Shown: positions 1-6,777 of the stretch, one piece after another
Layout: the number at the start of each line of letters is the position of its first letter
Numbering within the stretch: position 1 is the stretch's first letter
NCBI RefSeq assembly: GCF_002742625.1
Contig: NZ_PEBF01000001.1
Location: forward strand, 1,054,001-1,118,000
From: Caulobacter sp. FWC2
Lineage (GTDB): Bacteria; Pseudomonadota; Alphaproteobacteria; Caulobacterales; Caulobacteraceae
DNA: 64,000 nucleotides
Direction of reading: 5' to 3'
Translations under genes and position numbers: made by a program
Notes under the pieces: model-generated
Seen by the model: only the letters and a program-made list of their open reading frames with translations
The model's database searches: none
Told to the model about the DNA's origin: nothing

Positions 1-661
1 TTGTCCATGAGCTAGAGTACGTCGTCGTGTAGCTGGTGTTCCAGTAGTCCCACCAATAGCTGGTGTAGCTGACCAGCCAGGACGTGTCGTAGTAGCTCGT
101 ATAGCCGACCAAGACCGACGTGGTTTGGGAGTAATTGTTGTAGCCCGACACCGTGGCGCTGGTCTGCTGGGTGTGGGTGATGTCGGTGTTGTAGTAGCCG
201 TCAATGACGAAGAACGACGAGTTGTAGGTAGTGTTGAAATACGTGTCCCAGCCCTCGTCCGAGAACTTGAAATAGGTGTAACGGCTGGTCTCCGATTGAT
301 AGGAGACCGTCGTGTTATGGCCGTAAGGTCGGTCGCCGGGACCCCAGGAGTGCCACTCGGTCGTGTAGGATGACTGATAGCTGTAAGGCACGCTCCATTC
401 GGTCGTCCAAGAGGTCCAACGGCTACCCGAAACGCTGGTCGTGCGAGAGGTCCAATAGGAGACATTGGCGCTGCGATAGACCGCTGTCTCGCGCGTTCCC
501 GTGCCCTGCCATGACACCGACGTAGAGCGCGACGCGGGCGCGCTCGTGGACCAATAGGTCACGTAGTTGGTCTGGTGCCCGGTCTGGAACGTCGTGTCCC
601 AGGCCGTCGAATAGTTGGTGGCGTGCATGCCACCCATGCGGAGGCGACGGGAAGCGGTCAT
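1..661 (-). CDS. Tyr/Ser/Thr/Trp-rich phage tail protein, partial at the left edge
   Basis: An open reading frame starts at ATG 661, overlapping the stop of the upstream fibre gene as TAATG, and runs without a stop to the window edge (220 codons visible). By my count 122 of 220 residues are T, S, Y or W (43 T, 38 S, 26 Y, 15 W) and only one is Lys. Short stretches such as YTSYYDTSW and SYWWDYWNTSY recur irregularly, giving a quasi-repetitive beta-prone sequence. I do not recognise a family. Its place as the last visible gene of the tail module, coupled to a fibre gene, suggests a distal tail or receptor-binding part; that role is inference. The 3' end is not visible. Confidence 0.75.
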   Translation of the reverse strand, partial: MTASRRLRMGGMHATNYSTAWDTTFQTGHQTNYVTYWSTSAPASRSTSVSWQGTGTRETAVYRSANVSYWTSRTTSVSGSRWTSWTTEWSVPYSYQSSYTTEWHSWGPGDRPYGHNTTVSYQSETSRYTYFKFSDEGWDTYFNTTYNSSFFVIDGYYNTDITHTQQTSATVSGYNNYSQTTSVLVGYTSYYDTSWLVSYTSYWWDYWNTSYTTTYSSSWT

Positions 662-3642
662 TAGACGGTCGCTCCCGAGAAGAACACGTTGACCCGCGAG
701 CCCGCGTTCAGGGTCGCCATCGACATGAAGTTATGAGCGCCCGCGTTGCTGAGCAGGGTTGGCGCGGTGCCGCCTGGGAACTTGAATGTGGTGGTGTTCC
801 ACGAGACCGATGAACCGCCTGCACCGACCAGAACCAGCGTCCACGACACCATGCCGCTCGGGCAGTTCGTGACGTTGATCGACGTGATGTTGGCGTTCCA
901 AGAGACGTTGAACACCGATCCCAACGACAGGTCCAACGTCAGGACACCGCCGGTAATCGCCGGGGTGACGATCACCTGACGATCCGACTTCAGGGCGTCG
1001 CCATCTGCGACCTTGCCCGCAAGTGCGCTGCTCAGGCCGGTGACTTGGGCCTGGGTGATAGCTGCTACGCCGATGGCCTGAGCCGTCTTCGCAGGGGTCA
1101 TGTACTTGGTGTCGTCGGTGCCTGCGGTCGCTTCGCCGGCAGTCGCTTTGCTGGAGATCGCCAACTTGGCGTCTAGGGCGGTTTGGGTAGCGGTGCTGAT
1201 AGGCTTGTTGGCGTCGGACGTGTTGTCCACGTTGCCTAGGGCCACGTCAGCAGCGGTGATGACGACGAAGCCTTTTCGGCCGTTCAGCGAACGAACCGCG
1301 TCGGTAAGGTCGAGCTTGTTGTTTAGAGCGGTGTTGAGGCCTGTGATGTCCGTGAAAGCGTGGCCGTGAACCGATGGCGGGAACGTGCTCGGCTTACCGG
1401 TCATGAAGTCCCACTGAACATCGAGGAACCCAGCATCGATCTTGCCGACGCCGTTGAGGCCTGCGTAGCCGTCTGGCTGGCCCTTTTGGTTCTTCGATTG
1501 GTAGGTACTGAACTTGCCGAAAATCTGATCGCCGAAGGCCTGGAAGTCGGTGATATCGGCGAGGACGTGATTGTGTGCCGAAGGCGTGAAAGTCGATGGC
1601 TTGCCGCTGATGCCACTCCAGTTCAGGTCAAGTTGTGCAGCTGGGACCTTGCCGTTGCTGTCTAGGGACGCGAGGCCGTTTGCGACGCCCTTCTCCGTGG
1701 CGTCGAGCTTCAGCACCAGAGTTTCGGTCAGGTTCGTCACCTGAGATTGGGTGATGGTCGCGCCGTTGATCGCCGCCTTGGTCTTGGCTGCGGTCATGTA
1801 CTTGGCGTCGTCGGTGCCCGTGGTCGCGTCGGTGTTGTTCGCCTTGCTCGCGATGTTGAGCTTCAGGTCGAGCGCGGCTTGTGTAGCCGTCGAGATCGGC
1901 TTGTTGGCGTCCGAGGTGTTGTCGACATTGCCAAGGGCAACGTCGGCCTTCGTGAGCGTGATGTCGCCGGTCTTGTTGTTGACCTTCAGGACTTGGTTGG
2001 TCTGGTCGAGCTTATGCCAGAACTGGCCGTTCGACATGATCAGGTCGCTGACCTGCCAGTCGGTGATGCCATCCACGTTGGTCGTGCCGCTCGTCGCGAC
2101 GATGAAATACTGACCCTTGTTGGCGATGCTGGCCGCTGGAATGGCTGGCGTGTTCGTCGCCGCGTTCCACGTGCCCTGATAGTTCAGACCGCCCAGGACA
2201 GCGGTATCGAGCTGCGACAGCGGCACTTTGCCGTTCGCATCCAGACCCGCGTAACCGTTGGGCTGACCCTTGGCCGACTTGAGCTGATAGTCCGTGATGT
2301 CGAAGCCTACCGTTTGAGCGGCCTGTAGCGCTGCCGCTTCAGCAGCGAGCTTCGCGACCACCGCATCGTCACGAGCAGTCTCGCTCAGCGCCTGGGCGTC
2401 TTCAGCATCGTTGGCCGCCTCGATGGCGGCGTCTCGGGCGTCCTCGGCTTCAGTGATCAAGCCCTGGACTTGCGTGACGGCTTGCTGGGCCACGATCACG
2501 GCATTCACTGCGTCGCGCTTGGCCCAACCGGCTTGCTGCTGGGAGTCGTAAGCGTTCGCTTCAGAGGTTGCCGCGTTGGCGGCAGCGGTTTCGGCCGCTG
2601 TCTTCGCGGCGATAGCTTGGTTCTTGTAGGTGTTCGCCAAGTCCCGCGCGTTCATCGCGGCTGTGGCTTCGACGTTGGCTCCGGCCGCGTTTTGCTGAGC
2701 CTGCTCGCCATAGAACTGCGCCGTCGTGGCCGACGCAGCGGCCTGGGTCGCGCTCGCTGCTGCTGACGTTGCACTACCGGCCGCCGCATCTGCGGAAGCC
2801 TGCGCTTCGGCGGCCTTGGTGACTGCCGTGGCGCGGGCGGTCTCAGCGTCGGTCTTCGCGGACACGGCGGTCGCTGCTGCTGCCTGGGCGATGTTCCTAG
2901 AAGTGGTGACATCGGCTTGAACCAGACCCGCTGCATCGCGAGCCGCTTCAGCCGCGATCTTGGCGGCCTCGGCTGCGGTCTTCGCAGTCACCGCGGCTGA
3001 TTTGGCGCCATCTGCGTCGGTGGCCGATAGGGCCGCTGCATCGCGTGCGGCCTCTGCCGCGAGCTTGGCGGCCTGAGCAGCTAGCTCGGATGCCTTCGCG
3101 GCCAGTTCAGAGTTGTGGGCGTTGGTTTCGGATAGCGCTGCTGCGACCTTGGCGGCTTCGGCCTGGGTCTTGGACGTGGCTGCAGCCGTCTCCGAGGCCT
3201 TTGCGGCTAGCTCTGAGGCCTTGGCCAGTGCCGCGCTCGCGGCGGAATTGTCGGTGTTCTCAAGGAACGAGGCGAGCGCAGCTTCCGCGCGCTCAGCGTA
3301 CTCCTTGGCGAGGCTTTCAGAGCCGTACAGCGGGTCGATGATGCGGGCGATACATGGCCACATGACCGTGCCGCCAGTGACCAGCTTGATAGGGTACATG
3401 CCGTCATGGTTCGGACCACCATTCACGGTGCCCGTCGCCCAATCGTAGATGCCCTTCTTGAGGTCGTTGCTCTCTTCGATGAACTTGCCTTGCCGGTCGG
3501 CAAGGTCGGGGTTCGACACGCCATAGGCGTTGTTCAGGTCGGCCCACTGAGTTTTGAACTCGGGCTGAGTGATCGTCGTGCTGAGTAGCTTAGTGATAAG
3601 CTCCGCTGATTGAGCGCTATACTGCGCCTTTGTGACCGCCAT
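661..3642 (-). CDS. Phage tail fibre protein with Ala-rich coiled-coil shaft
   Basis: 993 residues from the ATG at 3642 (MAVTKAQ); an upstream in-frame GTG at 3651 lies where the ribosome-binding site should be. Roughly residues 130-455 are an Ala/Ser-rich heptad-like stretch (repeats such as AAEAARDAAALSA), typical of a trimeric shaft. The C-terminal half carries fibre repeats: two copies of a segment containing VALGNVDNTSDANKP and three variants of GYAGLDANGKVP. The C-terminus is a beta-rich tip. Known phage fibres with these motifs bind the host surface. It lies between a 71-residue gene and the Tyr/Ser/Thr/Trp-rich gene, which it overlaps by one base. A TAAATA motif lies 28 bases upstream of its start. 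Confidence 0.85.
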   Translation of the reverse strand: MAVTKAQYSAQSAELITKLLSTTITQPEFKTQWADLNNAYGVSNPDLADRQGKFIEESNDLKKGIYDWATGTVNGGPNHDGMYPIKLVTGGTVMWPCIARIIDPLYGSESLAKEYAERAEAALASFLENTDNSAASAALAKASELAAKASETAAATSKTQAEAAKVAAALSETNAHNSELAAKASELAAQAAKLAAEAARDAAALSATDADGAKSAAVTAKTAAEAAKIAAEAARDAAGLVQADVTTSRNIAQAAAATAVSAKTDAETARATAVTKAAEAQASADAAAGSATSAAASATQAAASATTAQFYGEQAQQNAAGANVEATAAMNARDLANTYKNQAIAAKTAAETAAANAATSEANAYDSQQQAGWAKRDAVNAVIVAQQAVTQVQGLITEAEDARDAAIEAANDAEDAQALSETARDDAVVAKLAAEAAALQAAQTVGFDITDYQLKSAKGQPNGYAGLDANGKVPLSQLDTAVLGGLNYQGTWNAATNTPAIPAASIANKGQYFIVATSGTTNVDGITDWQVSDLIMSNGQFWHKLDQTNQVLKVNNKTGDITLTKADVALGNVDNTSDANKPISTATQAALDLKLNIASKANNTDATTGTDDAKYMTAAKTKAAINGATITQSQVTNLTETLVLKLDATEKGVANGLASLDSNGKVPAAQLDLNWSGISGKPSTFTPSAHNHVLADITDFQAFGDQIFGKFSTYQSKNQKGQPDGYAGLNGVGKIDAGFLDVQWDFMTGKPSTFPPSVHGHAFTDITGLNTALNNKLDLTDAVRSLNGRKGFVVITAADVALGNVDNTSDANKPISTATQTALDAKLAISSKATAGEATAGTDDTKYMTPAKTAQAIGVAAITQAQVTGLSSALAGKVADGDALKSDRQVIVTPAITGGVLTLDLSLGSVFNVSWNANITSINVTNCPSGMVSWTLVLVGAGGSSVSWNTTTFKFPGGTAPTLLSNAGAHNFMSMATLNAGSRVNVFFSGATV
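1190..1960 (-). repeat. Two copies of a fibre repeat unit within the tail fibre gene
   Basis: About 70 bases near 1190-1260 and 1890-1960 encode nearly identical peptides (ADVALGNVDNTSDANKPIS, then TATQ and ALD). They diverge mainly at third codon positions, so this is an old in-gene duplication kept by protein-level selection. Such repeats can mediate fibre recombination. Confidence 0.7.
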
Positions 3643-3669
3643 TCGTGACACCTACTGTTAGTTGTCACG

Positions 3670-3675
3670 TATTTA
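3670..3675 (-). promoter_or_regulatory. TAAATA motif 1 (putative phage late promoter element)
   Basis: The minus strand reads AAAATAAATACG in the gap before the tail fibre gene, 28 bases upstream of its ATG. It is followed by a GTGACA...TGTCAC inverted repeat that ends near the ribosome-binding site. One of nine similar motifs (see findings). Confidence 0.4.
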
Positions 3676-3686
3676 TTTTGATGGGT

Positions 3687-3902
3687 TCAGGTCTCTGGTG
3701 AGCCGTACAGCTCGTCGAACTCTTCGACGGTTGCTGGAATGCGGCTGTCGATCACCGAACCAACGTCGGACAAGGGCGTGTCATCCAGAACGCGGATGTA
3801 GGTGTCTGGCTTGCCCTCGAAGAGAGGCATGTTGAGTTGGACGTTGAACTCATCACCACTGATAAGCTGGGTGCCATCTGGCTTGTAGATAAGGACGATC
3901 AT
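3687..3902 (-). CDS. Small hypothetical tail-operon protein (71 aa)
   Basis: 71 residues, starting at an ATG that overlaps the stop of the 956-residue tail protein (ATGA), so translation is probably coupled. The sequence is acidic, with no signal peptide, membrane segment or recognisable motif (MIVLIYKPDGTQLISG...). Position between the tail tip and the fibre gene suggests a small tail component or a fibre-assembly helper. I do not recognise the family. Confidence 0.65.
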   Translation of the reverse strand: MIVLIYKPDGTQLISGDEFNVQLNMPLFEGKPDTYIRVLDDTPLSDVGSVIDSRIPATVEEFDELYGSPET

Positions 3903-6769
3903 TTCTTCAGCTCCGTGAGCAGGACATACGTTCGGTTCGCGCGGACAGCGCCGGAACCGGGAGTGGCTTGGTAGGCAATGCGGTAGGTGTGGACGCCAAC
4001 GCCTGGATTGCTCTTCGACGGGATGGTCACGCCTTTCTGACCCCAGAGCGGAGTGCAGTAGTCAGCACCGCTGTTGAGGGCGACGCCGTCGCAGTAGATG
4101 CGGTAGACGCCACCAGCGGCGGCGTTCGTCGTCGTGCCGATCTCGCAATAGACGCTCAGCGAGACTGCACCGCCTTCACAATAGTAGTTGAAGGTCAGGT
4201 GGTTCATTTCGGAGAAGGCGTCGAAGCTCGTCCACGTACCGGTCTCAAAGATGAGCTGGTTGGTGATCGCGCCGCCGACGATCTTGTCAGCGGTGATAGT
4301 GCCCGCACCGATGTTTCGTGCGACCACGTTGTCCATGTAGACGGTGCCGCCCGAGACGTTGAACGGCAGAACCGAAGTGCCGCCGCCGGTCTGGATGATG
4401 CCGAAGTTGTTCGCCTCGAACATGACGGTGCCGGTCGCGCCGTTCATCTTCAGGCCGGTCACGCGCCCGTTTACGGCGGCCAAAATGCCGATGGTCGCGG
4501 AGTTACCGTTCGTCGCGTTCAGCGCGATGGTCGCGTTGGAATTCGCCCCGTTCGCTGTCGTCTGAACGCTGTTGATCTGCGACGCGATGGACGAGTTGGG
4601 ACCGGTATAAGCCGTGACTTGGCTGTCCACGTAGGCCACGGACGGCTTGCCGTTCACGCTGCTCTGGAGGTTGGTAAGGCGCGTGGCGAGACTTTCACCG
4701 CCACCGATGTTGACCTTGCTGCTATCCAGAATCCAGGCGCTGCCGTTGTTCAGCGTCACGCCCATTTGCTGGAGCGTGGTGACGGCCGACGAGGCGTTTG
4801 ACGCTGCCGTGTTCGCGGTGCTCAGCAGATAGCTTGAGCTGTTACCGGCGAAGCGGCTTTCGATCAGGCTGTCGCGCTGTGACCAGGTGGTTGTCGCGTC
4901 GATATAGACCTTGCTCGTGTTCAGCGTGATCGACTGACCATCGCCACGCATCACGCCCACAGCTTGGTCGAACGAGGCCAGCGCCGAGGTCTGGTTCGAC
5001 ACGTTCGTGAAGTTCTGGGTTGTGGTCGTCTTGAAGCCGTTGAAGTCGGTGACGAGTGCGAACTTGCTGTTCGCTTCCGACTTCACCGCGTCGGTCGCGA
5101 CCGTAATTTGAGAGATCGCGTCGGCCTTGGCCTGGGCCGTTTCCGCCGACAGCGATGTGAACTTCTGGGACAGGCTCTGCGAGGGCGCGACCAGCACCTT
5201 GTCGGTGTTCAGTGTGATCGCCGTGCCCTGAGCGTTCTTCACGCCCAGGATTTGGTCGAACTGCGCTAGGGCCGCGTTGGAACTGGAGTTGGACGTGAAG
5301 TTCTGCTGAACCTGCGTCTGATAGTCCGCGAAGTTGGTGAGCAGGACGAACTTGCTGTTCGCCTCTGCCTTGGTCGCGTTCGTGGCAATCGTGATCTGCT
5401 GGAGCGCATCGGCCTTGGCCTGCGCTGTCTCCGCCGACATGGATGTGAACTTGTCGGCGAGGCTCTGAGACGGCGTGACCAACACCTTGTCGGTGTTGAG
5501 AATGATCGCGCTGTTGGTGCCGTTCTTGACGCCTAGCAGGCTGTCGAATTGGGCGAGTGCCGAGTTGGCATCCGACACCGATTGGAACTGCTGTCCAACC
5601 GACGATTGGAAGTCGCCGAACTCAGTCTGGAGGGTGAACTTGCTGTCCGCTTCGGCGCGTAGTTCGCTGGCCGTGAGGGTGATTTGGTCGAGGGCGTCGG
5701 CCTTGGCCTGATCGGTCTTGGCCTCCATGAATTCGAGCTTCTGGGCGACGCTAACGCCGTCCTGCACGAACACCTTGTCAGTGCGGAGAATGACCGACTG
5801 ACCATCAGCCGCCTTCACCGCAATCAGGTTGGTGGTCTCGACCAGATCGTCAGTGCGCGTGATTTCGTTGACGACGACGGAGCCCAGCGGCTTGTCAGCC
5901 AGATAGGTCGCGTCGATGCGCTCCGAGGTCTCCTTGACCCCTTGCATCTGGTTTTGGAGGAGCGTTTCGCCGAGCTGTTCAAACTGCTCGCCGAGGGCCA
6001 AGCCATCCGCGAGCATGTCGTTCACACGCTCTTCGGTCTCGGCAATCGTCTCTAGGGCTTCTTCGACCCGATCACCGAACAGGTCTTCCAGCTCACCGAT
6101 CTTGGTATCGACGACTTCCTGAAGCTCATCGACCTCATGTCGGATTTGGTCGAGCTGGTCGAAGACATCCGTCCAGTCGCCGTTGTAGGTCGAGATGGCC
6201 TGCGGGGTTGTCCAGACGAGGCTGTCTTTTCCGAACTCGTCGTAGGCAGCGAAGCGAGCCCAATAAGTCTGGACCGCGCTATTGATCGGGACCGTGAACG
6301 CATTGCTCGTGCTGTCGAAAATGATGTGGGCTTCAGGGTCGAAAACCTCGACCGGACTGACCGCCATAAGGTAGCCCGCAAGGTCGCCATCAACGGGACG
6401 CTGGATCGTGACCGCGACGCTATCGAGCTGCGGAGTAACGACGGGCTGGGTGTTGATGACGGGGGGCGGATTGATCGCCTCGACCAGCGTATAGCGGTTG
6501 GAAACGTGACCATCCGCGCTGATCGTTCGGAGCTTCAGCTTGGGCTTACGGGTGATCCCTGCGCCCGACATTTCGCCGTAGGTGAACACCGAGTGGTAGT
6601 GACGAATTCCGTCTGCATCTTCGGAGATGAAGTCGGCCTGCGCGGTGCTCTTGATTAGCGTCTTGTCCGCGCACTCGCATTCAATCTGATACCAACCCGC
6701 ACCGATGTTCAGCGGGTTCTCTTTGAACGCTACCGGGAGGTCTCTACCTACAAATTCTACCTTCGCCAC
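3899..6769 (-). CDS. Repetitive tail tip / central fibre protein (956 aa)
   Basis: Starts at GTG 6769 with a GAGG element six bases upstream, nine bases after the stop of the I-J fusion gene. The first ~200 residues look like beta-sandwich domains. A helical segment (~200-290) follows, then three full and one partial copy of a ~90-residue unit containing LNTDKVLV, SQSLSQKF, AETAQAKADA and ALAQFDQILGVK (roughly residues 313-618). The C-terminal third is beta-rich with a GTITADKIVGG-type stretch, as in C-terminal regions of lambda J-like proteins. It is probably an extension of the tail tip that carries receptor-binding domains. Residues near 660-690 (QMGVTLNNGS) are closely similar to the small protein at 22,548-22,850. 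Confidence 0.8.
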   Translation of the reverse strand: MAKVEFVGRDLPVAFKENPLNIGAGWYQIECECADKTLIKSTAQADFISEDADGIRHYHSVFTYGEMSGAGITRKPKLKLRTISADGHVSNRYTLVEAINPPPVINTQPVVTPQLDSVAVTIQRPVDGDLAGYLMAVSPVEVFDPEAHIIFDSTSNAFTVPINSAVQTYWARFAAYDEFGKDSLVWTTPQAISTYNGDWTDVFDQLDQIRHEVDELQEVVDTKIGELEDLFGDRVEEALETIAETEERVNDMLADGLALGEQFEQLGETLLQNQMQGVKETSERIDATYLADKPLGSVVVNEITRTDDLVETTNLIAVKAADGQSVILRTDKVFVQDGVSVAQKLEFMEAKTDQAKADALDQITLTASELRAEADSKFTLQTEFGDFQSSVGQQFQSVSDANSALAQFDSLLGVKNGTNSAIILNTDKVLVTPSQSLADKFTSMSAETAQAKADALQQITIATNATKAEANSKFVLLTNFADYQTQVQQNFTSNSSSNAALAQFDQILGVKNAQGTAITLNTDKVLVAPSQSLSQKFTSLSAETAQAKADAISQITVATDAVKSEANSKFALVTDFNGFKTTTTQNFTNVSNQTSALASFDQAVGVMRGDGQSITLNTSKVYIDATTTWSQRDSLIESRFAGNSSSYLLSTANTAASNASSAVTTLQQMGVTLNNGSAWILDSSKVNIGGGESLATRLTNLQSSVNGKPSVAYVDSQVTAYTGPNSSIASQINSVQTTANGANSNATIALNATNGNSATIGILAAVNGRVTGLKMNGATGTVMFEANNFGIIQTGGGTSVLPFNVSGGTVYMDNVVARNIGAGTITADKIVGGAITNQLIFETGTWTSFDAFSEMNHLTFNYYCEGGAVSLSVYCEIGTTTNAAAGGVYRIYCDGVALNSGADYCTPLWGQKGVTIPSKSNPGVGVHTYRIAYQATPGSGAVRANRTYVLLTELKK
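4915..5830 (-). repeat. Tandem ~270-bp repeats within the tail tip gene
   Basis: Three complete and one partial unit of about 270 bp encode copies of a 90-residue module (NTDKVLV, AETAQAKADA, EANSKF, ALAQFDQ recur at the same spacing). Copies differ in DNA but keep the protein pattern, which fits a repeated structural domain that sets fibre length. Confidence 0.75.
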
Positions 6770-6777
6770 TCATCGCC

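Noticed and set aside
1747..3448. Several plus-strand frames inside the tail fibre gene
   Set aside because: Repetitive GC-rich DNA creates open frames on both strands; fibre repeats and the coiled coil support only the minus strand.
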